A stretch of 64,000 nt of DNA from Membranipora membranacea (taxonomy: Eukaryota; Bryozoa; Gymnolaemata; Cheilostomatida; Membraniporidae), in assembly GCA_914767715.1 (NCBI GenBank), contig OU612066.1, forward strand, positions 13,397,001 to 13,461,000. Direction: 5' to 3'. A program made the position numbers and the translations under genes. Below, one piece after another: positions 11,963-26,000 of the stretch. A model generated the notes under the pieces. That model was not told the origin of the DNA and ran no database searches. It saw nothing but the letters and a program-made list of their open reading frames with translations. Each line of letters starts with the position of its first letter. Within the stretch, counting starts at the first letter, position 1.

Positions 11963-12968
11963 ATGCTTTTTTTTCGGCCAGATCAAAAAATAGATTTGCT
12001 TCTAACTAACCTCATAAGGAGGAGCAACTCCTGCTCATCTCGAATCTGCAGACCGTTTGGCTCTGCGGCTTTTCGTTCTCCGTCAGCGTCCGCTTTAATT
12101 AGGGCCACTTTTGCTATAAAAAAACATGCCAAATGGCAGCATCGAAAAATTGAATCTCTGTTGGATTCTTATCAAACTCCGACCAGTTCAAGCTCTTATT
12201 GCCCTCATTCAACACGCCGAATATTGGAATCCTCGGATTAACAGGGGGGTCACAACGCTGACTTGAAAATCAAAAAATTATACCAAGGGAGGGTATTATG
12301 CTTTTTTTTCGGCCAGATCAAAAAATAGATTTGCTTCTAACTAACCTCATAAGGAGGAGCAACTCCTGCTCATCTCGAATCTGCAGACCGTTTGGCTCTG
12401 CGGCTTTTGGTTCTCCGTCAGCGTCCGTTTGAATTAGGGCCACTTTTGCTATAAAAAAAACATGCCAAACAGCAGCATTGAAAAATTAAATCTCTGTTGG
12501 ATTCTTATCAAACTACGACCAGTTCAAGCTCTTATTGCCCTCATTCAACACGCCGAATATTGGAATCCTCGGATTAACAGGTGGGTCACAACGCTGACTT
12601 GAAAATCCAAAAATTATACCAAGGGAGGGTATCATGCTTTTTTTTCGGCCAGATCAAAAAATAGATTTGCTTCTAACTAACCTCATAAGGAGGAGCAACT
12701 CCTGCTTATCTCGAATCTGCAGACCGTTTGGCTCTGCAGCTTTTCGTTCTCTGTCAGCGTCCGTTTTAATTAGGGCCACTTTTGCTATAAAAAAACATGC
12801 CAAACGGCAGCATCGAAAAATTAAATCTCTGTTGGATTCTTATCAAACTCCGACCAGTTCAAGCTCTTCTTGCCCTCATTCAACACGCCGAATATTGGAA
12901 TCCTCGGATTAACAGGGGGGTCACAACGCTGACTTGAAAATCCAAAAATTATACCAAGAGAGGGTATC

Positions 12969-13297
12969 ATGCTTCTTTTTCGGCCAGATCAAAAAATAGA
13001 TTTGCTTCTAACTAACCTCATAAGGAGGAGCAACTCCTGCTCATCTCGATTCTGCAGACCGTTTGGCTCTGCGGCTTTTTGTTCTCCGTCAGCGTCCGTT
13101 TTAATTAGGGCCACTTTTGCTATAAAAAAACATGCCAAACGGCAGCATCGAAAAATTAAATCTCTGTTGGATTCTTATCAAACTCTGACCAGTTCAAGCT
13201 CTTATTGCCCTCATTCAACACGCCGAATATTGGAATCCTCGGATTAACAGGGGGGTCACAACGCTGATTTGAAAATAATATACCAAGGGAGGGTATC
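12969..13297 (+). repeat. short monomer variant (329 bp) with a 6-bp deletion at the D/E boundary
   Basis: The usual GACTTGAAAATCCAAAAATTATACC region, split here for reading as GACTTGAAAAT and CCAAAAATTATACC, is replaced by GATTTGAAAAT and AATATACC. The deletion recurs at about 24302, 31322, 34998, 41690 and 43356, always before E. At 9254 the equivalent join has a slightly different form (AAAATATTATACC), perhaps the ancestral state of the deletion. Confidence 0.75.
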
Positions 13298-14635
13298 ATG
13301 CTTTTTTTCGGCCAGATCAAAATATAGATTTGCTTCTAACTAACCTCATAAGGAGGAGCAACTCCTGCTCATCTCGAATCTGCAGACCGTTTATCTCTGC
13401 GGCTTTTCGTTCTCCGTCAGCGTACGTTTTAATTAGGGCCACTTTTGCAATAAAAAAACATGCCAAACGGCAGCATCGAAAAATTAAATCTCTGTTGGAT
13501 TCTTATCAAACTCCGACCAGTTCAAGCTCTTATTGCCCTCATTCAACACGCCGAATATTGGAATCCTCGGATTAACAGGGGGGTCACAACGCTGACTTGA
13601 AAATCCAAAAATTATACCAAGGGAGGGTATCATGCTTTTTTTTCGGCCAGATCAAAAAATAGATTTGCTTCTTACTAACCTCATAAGGAGGAGCAACTCC
13701 TGCTCATCTCGAATCTGCAGACCGTTTGGCTCTGCGGCTTTTCGTTCTCCGTCAGCGTCCGTTTTAATTAGGGCCACTTTTGCTATAAAAAAACATGCCA
13801 AACGGCAGCATCGAATACCTAAATCTCTGTTGGATTCTTATCAACCTCCGACCAGTTCAAGCTCTTATTGCCCTCATTCAACACGCCGAATATTTGAATC
13901 CTCGGATTAACAGGGGGGTCACAACGCTGACTTGAAAATCCAAAAATTATACCAAGGGAGGGTATCATGCTTTTTTTTCGGCCAGATCAAAAAATAGATT
14001 TGCTTCTAACTAACCTCATAAGGAGGAGCAACTCCTGCTAATCTCGAATCTGCAGACCGTTTATCTCTGCGGCTTTTCGTTCTCCGTCAGCGTCCGTTTT
14101 AATTAGGGCCACTTTTGCTATAAAAAAACATGCCAAACGGCAGCATCGAAAATTTAAATCTCTGTTGGATACTTATCAAACTCCGACCAGTTCAAGCTCC
14201 TATAGCCCTCATTCAACACGCCGAATATTGGAATCCCCGGATTAACAGGGGGGTCACAACGCTGACTTGAAGATCCAAAAATTATACCAAGGGAGAGTAT
14301 CATGCGTTTTTTTCGGTCAGATCAAAAAATTGATTTGCTTCTAACTAACCTCATAAGGAGCAGCAACTCCTGCTCATCTCGAATCTGCAGACCGTTTGGC
14401 TCTGCGGCTTTTTGTTCTCCGTCAGCGTCCGTTTTAATTAGGGCCACTTTTGCTATAAAAAAACATCCAAATGGCAGCATCGAAAAATTAAATCTCTGTT
14501 GGATTCTTATCAAACTCCGACCAGTTCAAGCTCTTATTGCCCTCATTCAACACGCCGAATATTGGAATCCTCGGATTAACAGGGGGGTCACAACGCTGAC
14601 TTGAAAATCCAAAAATTATACCAAGGGAGGGTATC

Positions 14636-17600
14636 ATGCTTTTTTTTCGGCCAGATCAAAAAATAGATTTGCTTCTAACTAACCTCATAAGGAGGAGCAA
14701 CTCCTGCTCATCCCGAATCTGCAGACCGTTTATCTCTGCGGCTTTTCGTTCTCCGTCAGCGTCCGTTTTAAATAGGGCCACTTTTGCTATAAAAAAACAT
14801 GCCAAACGGCAGCATCGAAAAATTAAATCTCTGTTGGATTCTTATCAAACTCCGACCAGTTCAAGCTCTTATTGCCCTCATTCAACACGCCGAATATTGG
14901 AATCCTCGGATTAACAGGGGGGTCACAAAGCTGACTTGAAAATCCAAAAATGATACCAAGGGAGGGTATCATGCTTTTTTTTCGGCCAGATCAAAAAATA
15001 GATTTGCTTCTAACTAACCTCATAAGGAGGAGCAACTCCTGCTCATCTCGAATCTGCAGACCGTTTGGCTCTGCGGCTTTTTGTTCTCCGTCAGCGTCCG
15101 TTTTAATTAGGGCCACTTTTGCTATAAAAAAACATCCAAACGGCAGCATCGAAAAATTAAATCTCTGTTGGATTCTTATCAAACTCCGACCAGTTCAAGC
15201 TCTTATTGCCCTCATTCAACACGCCGAATATTGGAATCCTCGGATTAACAGGGGGGTCACAACGCTAACTTGAAAATCCAAAAATTATACCAATGGAGGG
15301 TATCATGCTTTTTTTTCGGCCAGATCAAAAAATAGATTTGCTTCTAACTAACCTCATTAGGAGGAGCAACTCCTGCTCATCTCGAATCTGCAGACCGTTT
15401 GGCTCTGCGGCTTTTTGTTCTCCGTCAGCGTCCGTTTTAATTAGGGCCACTTTTGCTATAAAAAAACATGCCAAACGGCAGCATCGGAAAATCAAATCTC
15501 TGTTGGATACTTATCAAACTCCGACCAGTTCAAGCTCTTATTGCCCTCATTCAACACGCCGAATATTTGAATCCTCGGATTAACAGGGGGGTCACAACGC
15601 TGACTTGAAAATCCAAAAATTATACCAATGGAGGGTATCATGCTTTTTTTTCGGCCGGATCAAAAAATGGATTTGCTTTTAACTAACCTCAGAAGGAGGA
15701 GCAACTCCTGCTCATCTCGAATCTGCAGACCGTTTGGCTCTGCGGCTTTTCGTTCTCCGTCAGCGTCCGTTTTAATTAGGGCCACTTTTGCTATAAAAAA
15801 ACATGCTAACGGCAGCATCGAAAAATTAAATCTCTGTTGGATACTTATCAAACTCCGACCAGTTCAAGCTCTTATTGCCCTCATTCAACACGCCGAATAT
15901 TTGAATCCTCGGATTAACAGGGGGGTCACAACGCTGACTTGAAAATCCAAATATTATACCAAGGGAGGGTATCATGCTTTTCTTTCGGCCAGATCAAAAA
16001 ATAGATTTGCTTCTAACTAACCTCATAAGGAGGAGCAACTCCTGCTCATCTCGATCTGCAGACCGCTTAGCTCTGCGGCTTTTCGTTCTCCGTCAGCGTC
16101 CGTTTTAATTAGGGCCACTTTGGCTATAAAAAAACATGCCAAACGGCAGCATCGAAAAATTAAATCTCCGTTGGATTCTTATCAAACTCCGACCAGTTCA
16201 AGGTCTTATTGCCCTCATTCAACACGCCGAATATTGGAGTCCTCGGATTAACAGGGGGGTCACAAAGCTGACTTGAAAATCCAAAAATCATACCAAGGGA
16301 GGGTATCATGCTTTTCTTTCGGCCAGATCAAAAAATAGATTTGTTTCTAACTAACCTCATAAGGAGGAGCAACTCCTGCGCATGTCAAATCTGCAGACCG
16401 TTTGGCTCTGCGGCTTTTCGTTTTCCGTCAGCGTCCGTTTTAATTAGGGCCACTTTTGCTATAAAAAAACATCCAAATGGCAGCATCGAAAAATTAAATC
16501 TCTGTTGGATTCTTATCAAACTCCGACCAGTTCAAGCTCTTATTGCCCTCATTCAACACGCCGAATATTGGAATCCTCGGATTAACAGGGGGGTCACAAC
16601 GCTGACTTGAAAATCCAAAAATTATACCAAGGGAGGGTATCATGCTTTTTTTTCGGCCAGATCAAAAAATAGATTTGCTTCTAACTAACCTCATAAGGAG
16701 GAGCAACTCCTGCTCATCCCGAATCTGCAGACCGTTTATCTCTGCGGCTTTTCGTTCTCCGTCAGCGTCCGTTTTAAATAGGGCCACTTTTGCTATAAAA
16801 AAACATGCCAAACGGCAGCATCGAAAAATTAAATCTCTGTTGGATTCTTATCAAACTCCGACCAGTTCAAGCTCTTATTGCCCTCATTCAACACGCCGAA
16901 TATTGGAATCCTCGGATTAACAGGGGGGTCACAAAGCTGACTTGAAAATCCAAAAATGATACCAAGGGAGGGTATCATGCTTTTTTTTCGGCCAGATCAA
17001 AAAATAGATTTGCTTCTAACTAACCTCATAAGGAGGAGCAACTCCTGCTCATCTCGAATCTGCAGACCGTTTGGCTCTGCGGCTTTTTGTTCTCCGTCAG
17101 CGTCCGTTTTAATTAGGGCCACTTTTGCTATAAAAAAACATCCAAACGGCAGCATCGAAAAATTAAATCTCTGTTGGATTCTTATCAAACTCCGACCAGT
17201 TCAAGCTCTTATTGCCCTCATTCAACACGCCGAATATTGGAATCCTCGGATTAACAGGGGGGTCACAACGCTAACTTGAAAATCCAAAAATTATACCAAT
17301 GGAGGGTATCATGCTTTTTTTTCGGCCAGATCAAAAAATAGATTTGCTTCTAACTAACCTCATTAGGAGGAGCAACTCCTGCTCATCTCGAATCTGCAGA
17401 CCGTTTGGCTCTGCGGCTTTTTGTTCTCCGTCAGCGTCCGTTTTAATTAGGGCCACTTTTGCTATAAAAAAACATGCCAAACGGCAGCATCGGAAAATCA
17501 AATCTCTGTTGGATACTTATCAAACTCCGACCAGTTCAAGCTCTTATTGCCCTCATTCAACACGCCGAATATTTGAATCCTCGGATTAACAGGGGGGTCA

Positions 17601-18648
17601 CAACGCTGACTTGAAAATCCAAAAATTATACCAATGGAGGGTATCATGCTTTTTTTTCGGCCGGATCAAAAAATGGATTTGCTTTTAACTAACCTCAGAA
17701 GGAGGAGCAACTCCTGCTCATCTCGAATCTGCAGACCGTTTGGCTCTGCGGCTTTTCGTTCTCCGTCAGCGTCCGTTTTAATTAGGGCCACTTTTGCTAT
17801 AAAAAAACATGCTAACGGCAGCATCGAAAAATTAAATCTCTGTTGGATACTTATCAAACTCCGACCAGTTCAAGCTCTTATTGCCCTCATTCAACACGCC
17901 GAATATTTGAATCCTCGGATTAACAGGGGGGTCACAACGCTGACTTGAAAATCCAAATATTATACCAAGGGAGGGTATCATGCTTTTCTTTCGGCCAGAT
18001 CAAAAAATAGATTTGCTTCTAACTAACCTCATAAGGAGGAGCAACTCCTGCTCATCTCGATCTGCAGACCGCTTAGCTCTGCGGCTTTTCGTTCTCCGTC
18101 AGCGTCCGTTTTAATTAGGGCCACTTTGGCTATAAAAAAACATGCCAAACGGCAGCATCGAAAAATTAAATCTCCGTTGGATTCTTATCAAACTCCGACC
18201 AGTTCAAGGTCTTATTGCCCTCATTCAACACGCCGAATATTGGAGTCCTCGGATTAACAGGGGGGTCACAAAGCTGACTTGAAAATCCAAAAATCATACC
18301 AAGGGAGGGTATCATGCTTTTCTTTCGGCCAGATCAAAAAATAGATTTGTTTCTAACTAACCTCATAAGGAGGAGCAACTCCTGCGCATGTCAAATCTGC
18401 AGACCGTTTGGCTCTGCGGCTTTTCGTTTTCCGTCAGCGTCCGCTTTAATTAGGGCCACTTTTGCTATAAAAAAACATGCCAAATGGCAGCATCGAAAAA
18501 TTGAATCTCTGTTGGATTCTTATCAAACTCCGACCAGTTCAAGCTCTTATTGCCCTCATTCAACACGCCGAATATTGGAATCCTCGGATTAACAGGGGGG
18601 TTGCAACGCTGACTTGAAAATCCAAAAATTATACCAAGGGAGAGTATC
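14636..18648 (+). repeat. tandem duplication of six monomers (2 x about 2,006 bp)
   Basis: The series W S T U' V A runs at 14636-16641 and again at 16642-18648. Marks shared by both halves include CATCCCGAATC (W), CATCCAAACGG and GCTAACTTG (S), CATTAGGAGG (T), CATGCTAACGG (U') and CGATCTGCAG (V). Copies 2 and 3 have this series once. The final A of the first half is a chimera, which marks the exchange that produced the duplication. Confidence 0.8.
16308..16641 (+). repeat. chimeric A''/R monomer at a duplication join
   Basis: The left part matches A'' (TTTGTTTCTAAC, GCGCATGTCAAATC, CGTTTTCCGTC). The right part matches R (ACATCCAAATGGCAGC), and W follows as it does after R. The switch lies between about 16430 and 16470. 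Confidence 0.78.
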
Positions 18649-20992
18649 ATGCTTTTTTTTCAGCCAGATCAAAAAATAGATTTGCTTCTAATTAACCTCA
18701 TAAGGAGGAGCAACTCCTGCTCATCTCGAATCTGCAGACCGTTTGGCTCTGCGGCTTTTCGTTCTCCGTCAGCGTCCGTTTTAATTAGGGCCACTTTTGC
18801 TATAAAAAAACATGCCAAACGGCAGCATCGAAAAATTAAATCTCTGTTGGATTCTTATCAAACTCCGACCAGTTCAAGCTCTTATTGCCCTCATTCAACA
18901 CGCCGAATATTGGAATCCTCGGATTAACAGGGGGGTCACAAAGCTGACTTGAAAATCCAAAAATGATACCAAGGGAGGGTATCATGCTTTTTTTTCGGCC
19001 AGATCAAAAAATAGATTTGCTTCTAACTAACCTCATAAGGAGGAGCAACTCCTGCTCATCTCGAATCTGCAGACCGTTTGGCTCTGCGGCTTTTTGTTCT
19101 CCGTCAGCGTCCGTTTTAATTAGGGCCACTTTTGCTATAAAAAAACATCCAAACGGCAGCATCGAAAAATTAAATCTCTGTTGGATTCTTATCAAACTCC
19201 GACCAGTTCAAGCTCTTATTGCCCTCATTCAACACGCCGAATATTGGAATCCTCGGATTAACAGGGGGGTCACAACGCTAACTTGAAAATCCAAAAATTA
19301 TACCAATGGAGGGTATCATGCTTTTTTTTCGGCCAGATCAAAAAATAGATTTGCTTCTAACTAACCTCATTAGGAGGAGCAACTCCTGCTCATCTCGAAT
19401 CTGCAGACCGTTTGGCTCTGCGGCTTTTTGTTCTCCGTCAGCGTCCGTTTTAATTAGGGCCACTTTTGCTATAAAAAAACATGCCAAACGGCAGCATCGG
19501 AAAATCAAATCTCTGTTGGATACTTATCAAACTCCGACCAGTTCAAGCTCTTATTGCCCTCATTCAACACGCCGAATATTTGAATCCTCGGATTAACAGG
19601 GGGGTCACAACGCTGACTTGAAAATCCAAAAATTATACCAATGGAGGGTATCATGCTTTTTTTTCGGCCGGATCAAAAAATGGATTTGCTTTTAACTAAC
19701 CTCAGAAGGAGGAGCAACTCCTGCTCATCTCGAATCTGCAGACCGTTTGGCTCTGCGGCTTTTCCTTCTCCGTCAGCGTCCGTTTTAATTAGGGCCACTT
19801 TTGCTATAAAAAAACATGCCAAACGGCAGCATCGAAAAATTAAATCTCTGGTGGATTCTTATCAAACTCCAACCAGTTCAATCTCTTATTGCCCTCATTC
19901 AACACGCCGAATATTTGAATCCTCTGATTGACAGGGGGGTCACAACGCTGACTTGAAAATCCAAAAGTTATACCAAGGGAGGGTATCATGCTTTTTTTTC
20001 GGCCAGATCAAAAAATAGATTTGCTTCTAACTAACCTCATAAGGAGGAGCAACTCCTGCTCATCTCGAATCTGCAGACCGTTTGGCTCTGCGGTTTTTCG
20101 TTCTCCGTCAGCGTCCGTTTTATTTAGGGCCACTTTTGCTATAAAAAAACATGCCGAACGGCAGCATCGAAAAATTAAATCTCTGTTGGATTCTTATCAA
20201 ACTCCGACCAGTTCAAGCTCTTATTGCCCTCATTCAACACGCCGAATATTGGAATCCTCGGATTAACAGGGGGGTCACAACGCTGACTTGAAAATCCAAA
20301 AATTATACCAAGGGAGGGTATCATGCTTTTTTTCGGCCAGATCAAAAAATAGATTTGCTTCTAACTAACCTCATAAGGAGGAGCAACTCCTGCTCATCTC
20401 GAATCTGCAGACCGTTTGGCTCTGCGGCTTTTCGTTCTCCGTCAGCGTCCGCTTTAATTAGGGCCACTTCTGCTATAAAAAAACATGCCAAACGGCAGCA
20501 CCGAAAAATTAAATCTCTGTTGGATTCTTATCAAACTCCGACCAGTTCAAGCTCTTATTGCCCTCATTCAACACGCCGAATATTGGAATCCTCGGATTAA
20601 CAGGGGGGTCACAACGCTGACTTGAAAATCCAAAAATTATACCAAGGGAGGGTATCATGCTTTTTTTTCGGCCAGATCAAAAAATAGATTTGCTTCTAAC
20701 TAACCTCATAAGGAGGAGCAACTCCTGCTCATCTCGAATCTGCAGACGGTTTGGCTCTCCGGCTTTTCGTTCTCCGTCAGCGTCCCTTTTAATTAGGGCC
20801 ACTTTTGCCATAAAAAAAACATGCCAAACGGCAGCATCGAAAAATTAAATCTCTGTTGGATTCTTATCAAACTCCGACCAGTTCAAGCTCTTATTGCCCT
20901 CATTCAACACGCAGAATATTGGAATCCTCGGATTAACAGGGGGGTCACAACGCTGACTTGAAAATCCAAAAATTATACCAAGGGAGGGTATC

Positions 20993-21326
20993 ATGCTTTT
21001 TTTCGGCCAGATCAAAAAATAGATTTGCCTCTAACTAACCTCATAAGGAGGAGCAACTCCTGCTCATCTCGAATCTGCAGACCGTTTGGCTCTGCGGCTT
21101 TTCGTTCTCCGTCAGCGTCCGTATTAATTAGGGCCACTTTTGCTATAAAAAAACATACCAAACGGCAGCATCGAACATTTAAATCTCTGTTGGATACTTA
21201 TCAAACTCCGACCAGTTCAAGCTCCTATAGCCCTCATTCAACACGCCGAATATTGGAATCCCCGGATTAACAGGGGGGTCACAACGCTGACTTGAAGATC
21301 CAAAAATTATACCAAGGGAGAGTATC
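20993..21326 (+). repeat. chimeric c/Q monomer
   Basis: The left part matches type c (TTGCCTCTAAC, CGTATTAATTAGG, CATACCAAACGG). The right part matches type Q (GGATACTTATC, CTCCTATAGCC, AATCCCCGG). An R-type monomer follows, as it does after Q. In copy 2 these two types are six monomers apart, so d to P' has been lost here. Confidence 0.75.
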
Positions 21327-23000
21327 ATGCGTTTTTTTTCGGTCAGATCAAAAAATTGATTTGCTTCTAACTAACCTCATAAGGAGCAGCAACTCCTGCT
21401 CATCTCGAATCTGCAGACCGTTTGGCTCTGCGGCTTTTTGTTCTCCGTCAGCGTCCGTTTTAAATAGGGCCACTTTTGCTATAAAAAAACATGCCAAACG
21501 GCAGCATCGAAAAATTAAATCTCTGTTGGATTCTTATCAAACTCCGACCAGTTCAAGCTCTTATTGCCCTCATTCAACACGCCGAATATTGGAATCCTCG
21601 GATTAACAGGGGGGTCACAAAGCTGACTTGAAAATCCAAAAATGATACCAAGGGAGGGTATCATGCTTTTTTTTCGGCCAGATCAAAAAATAGATTTGCT
21701 TCTAACTAACCTCATAAGGAGGAGCAACTCCTGCTCATCTCGAATCTGCAGACCGTTTGGCTCTGCGGCTTTTTGTTCTCCGTCAGCGTCCGTTTTAATT
21801 AGGGCCACTTTTGCTATAAAAAAACATCCAAACGGCAGCATCGAAAAATTAAATCTCTGTTGGATTCTTATCAAACTCCGACCAGTTCAAGCTCTTATTG
21901 CCCTCATTCAACACGCCGAATATTGGAATCCTCGGATTAACAGGGGGGTCACAACGCTAACTTGAAAATCCAAAAATTATACCAATGGAGGGTATCATGC
22001 TTTTTTTTCGGCCAGATCAAAAAATAGATTTGCTTCTGACTAACCTCATTAGGAGGAGCAACTCCTGCTCATCTCGAATCTGCAGACCGTTTGGCTCTGC
22101 GGCTTTTTGTTCTCCGTCAGCGTCCGTTTGAATTAGGGCCACTTTTGCTATAAAAAAACATGCCAAACGGCAGCATCGGAAAATTAAATCTCTGTTGGAT
22201 ACTTATCAAACTCCGACCAGTTCAAGCTCTTATTGCCCTCATTCAACACGCCGAATATTTGAATCCTCGGATTAACAGGGGGGTCACAACGCTGACTTGA
22301 AAATCCAAAAATTATACCAATGGAGGGTATCATGCTTTTTTTTCGGCCGGATCGGAAAATAGATTTGCTTTTAACTAACCTCAGAAGGAGGAGCAACTCC
22401 TGCTCATCTCGAATCTGCAGACCGTTTGGCTCTGCGGCTTTTCGTTCTCCGTCAGCGTCCGTTTTAATTAGGGCCACTTTTGCTATAAAAAAACATGCCA
22501 AACGGCAGCATCGAAAAATTAAATCTCTGTTGGATTCTTATCAAACTCCGACCAGTTCAAGCTCTTATTGCCCTCATTCAACACGCCGAATATTTGAATC
22601 CTCGGATTAACAGGGGGGTCACAACGCTGACTTGAAAATCCAAATATTATACCAAGGGAGGGTATCATGCTTTTCTTTCGGCCAGATCAAAAAATAGATT
22701 TGCTTCTAACTAACCTCATAAGGAGGAGCAACTCCTGCTCATCTCGATCTGCAGACCGCTTCGCTCTGCGGCTTTTCGTTCTCCGTCAGCGTCCGTTTTA
22801 ATTAGGGCCACTTTTGCTATAAAAAAACATGCCAAACGGCAGCATCGAAAAATTAAATCTCCGTTGGATTCTTATCAAACTCCGACCAGTTCAAGGTCTT
22901 ATTGCCCTCATTCAACACGCCGAATATTGGAATCCTCGGATTAACAGGGGGGTCACAAAGCTGACTTGAAAATCCAAAAATCATACCAAGGGAGGGTATC

Positions 23001-26000
23001 ATGCTTTTTTTTCGGCCAGATCAAAAAATAGATTTGCTTCTAACTAACCTCATAAGGAGGAGCAACTCCTGCGCATGTCGAATCTGCAGACCGTTTGGCT
23101 CTGCGGCTTTTCGTTCTCCGTCAGCGTCCGCTTTAATTAGGGCCACTTTTGCTATAAAAAAACATGCCAAATGGCAGCATCGAAAAATTGAATCTCTGTT
23201 GGATTCTTATCAAACTCCGACCAGTTCAAGCTCTTATTGCCCTCATTCAACACGCCGAATATTGGAATCCTCGGATTAACAGGGGGGTCACAACGCTGAC
23301 TTGAAAATCAAAAAATTATACCAAGGGAGGGTATTATGCTTTTTTTTCGGCCAGATCAAAAAATAGATTTGCTTCTAACTAACCTCATAAGGAGGAGCAA
23401 CTCCTGCTCATCTCGAATCTGCAGACCGTTTGGCTCTGCGGCTTTTGGTTCTCCGTCAGCGTCCGTTTGAATTAGGGCCACTTTTGCTATAAAAAAAACA
23501 TGCCAAACAGCAGCATTGAAAAATTAAATCTCTGTTGGATTCTTATCAAACTACGACCAGTTCAAGCTCTTATTGCCCTCATTCAACACGCCGAATATTG
23601 GAATCCTCGGATTAACAGGTGGGTCACAACGCTGACTTGAAAATCCAAAAATTATACCAAGGGAGGGTATCATGCTTTTTTTTCGGCCAGATCAAAAAAT
23701 AGATTTGCTTCTAACTAACCTCATAAGGAGGAGCAACTCCTGCTTATCTCGAATCTGCAGACCGTTTGGCTCTGCAGCTTTTCGTTCTCTGTCAGCGTCC
23801 GTTTTAATTAGGGCCACTTTTGCTATAAAAAAACATGCCAAACGGCAGCATCGAAAAATTAAATCTCTGTTGGATTCTTATCAAACTCCGACCAGTTCAA
23901 GCTCTTCTTGCCCTCATTCAACACGCCGAATATTGGAATCCTCGGATTAACAGGGGGGTCACAACGCTGACTTGAAAATCCAAAAATTATACCAAGAGAG
24001 GGTATCATGCTTCTTTTTCGGCCAGATCAAAAAATAGATTTGCTTCTAACTAACCTCATAAGGAGGAGCAACTCCTGCTCATCTCGATTCTGCAGACCGT
24101 TTGGCTCTGCGGCTTTTTGTTCTCCGTCAGCGTCCGTTTTAATTAGGGCCACTTTTGCTATAAAAAAACATGCCAAACGGCAGCATCGAAAAATTAAATC
24201 TCTGTTGGATTCTTATCAAACTCTGACCAGTTCAAGCTCTTATTGCCCTCATTCAACACGCCGAATATTGGAATCCTCGGATTAACAGGGGGGTCACAAC
24301 GCTGATTTGAAAATAATATACCAAGGGAGGGTATCATGCTTTTTTTCGGCCAGATCAAAATATAGATTTGCTTCTAACTAACCTCATAAGGAGGAGCAAC
24401 TCCTGCTCATCTCGAATCTGCAGACCGTTTATCTCTGCGGCTTTTCGTTCTCCGTCAGCGTACGTTTTAATTAGGGCCACTTTTGCAATAAAAAAACATG
24501 CCAAACGGCAGCATCGAAAAATTAAATCTCTGTTGGATTCTTATCAAACTCCGACCAGTTCAAGCTCTTATTGCCCTCATTCAACACGCCGAATATTGGA
24601 ATCCTCGGATTAACAGGGGGGTCACAACGCTGACTTGAAAATCCAAAAATTATACCAAGGGAGGGTATCATGCTTTTTTTTCGGCCAGATCAAAAAATAG
24701 ATTTGCTTCTTACTAACCTCATAAGGAGGAGCAACTCCTGCTCATCTCGAATCTGCAGACCGTTTGGCTCTGCGGCTTTTCGTTCTCCGTCAGCGTCCGT
24801 TTTAATTAGGGCCACTTTTGCTATAAAAAAACATGCCAAACGGCAGCATCGAATACCTAAATCTCTGTTGGATTCTTATCAACCTCCGACCAGTTCAAGC
24901 TCTTATTGCCCTCATTCAACACGCCGAATATTTGAATCCTCGGATTAACAGGGGGGTCACAACGCTGACTTGAAAATCCAAAAATTATACCAAGGGAGGG
25001 TATCATGCTTTTTTTTCGGCCAGATCAAAAAATAGATTTGCTTCTAACTAACCTCATAAGGAGGAGCAACTCCTGCTAATCTCGAATCTGCAGACCGTTT
25101 ATCTCTGCGGCTTTTCGTTCTCCGTCAGCGTCCGTTTTAATTAGGGCCACTTTTGCTATAAAAAAACATGCCAAACGGCAGCATCGAAAAATTAAATCTC
25201 TGTTGGATACTTATCAAACTCCGACCAGTTCAAGCTCCTATAGCCCTCATTCAACACGCCGAATATTGGAATCCCCGGATTAACAGGGGGGTCACAACGC
25301 TGACTTGAAGATCCAAAAATTATACCAAGGGAGAGTATCATGCGTTTTTTTCGGTCAGATCAAAAAATTGATTTGCTTCTAACTAACCTCATAAGGAGCA
25401 GCAACTCCTGCTCATCTCGAATCTGCAGACCGTTTGGCTCTGCGGCTCTTTGTTCTCCGTCAGCGTCCGTTTTAATTAGGGCCACTTTTGCTATAAAAAA
25501 ACATCCAAATGGCAGCATCGAAAAATTAAATCTCTGTTGGATTCTTATCAAACTCCGACCAGTTCAAGCTCTTATTGCCCTCATTCAACACGCCGAATAT
25601 TGGAATCCTCGGATTAACAGGGGGGTCACAACGCTGACTTGAAAATCCAAAAATTATACCAAGGGAGGGTATCATGCTTTTTTTTCGGCCAGATCAAAAA
25701 ATAGATTTGCTTCTAACTAACCTCATAAGGAGGAGCAACTCCTGCTCATCCCGAATCTGCAGACCGTTTATCTCTGCGGCTTTTCGTTCTCCGTCAGCGT
25801 CCGTTTTAAATAGGGCCACTTTTGCTATAAAAAAACATGCCAAACGGCAGCATCGAAAAATTAAATCTCTGTTGGATTCTTATCAAACTCCGACCAGTTC
25901 AAGCTCTTATTGCCCTCATTCAACACGCCGAATATTGGAATCCTCGGATTAACAGGGGGGTCACAAAGCTGACTTGAAAATCCAAAAATGATACCAAGGG

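Larger units (their letters stand above)
11963..23000 (+). repeat. higher-order repeat copy 1 (33 monomers, 11,038 bp)
   Basis: Type order is A B C D E P Q R W S T U' V A' W S T U' V A'' X S T Y Z a b c/Q R/W S T U V. Examples of diagnostic marks: B at 12298 has GTATTATGC and CTACGACC; C at 12634 has TGCTTATCTC and GCTCTTCTTG; D at 12969 has ATGCTTCTTTTTCGG; P at 13632 has CGAATACCTAAATC; Q at 13967 has TGCTAATCTC and CTCCTATAGCC; R at 14302 has ATGCGTTTTTTTCGGTCAG. Compared with copy 2 it carries an extra six-monomer duplication (W to A', 14636-16641) and lacks the d-to-P' stretch. Confidence 0.78.
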
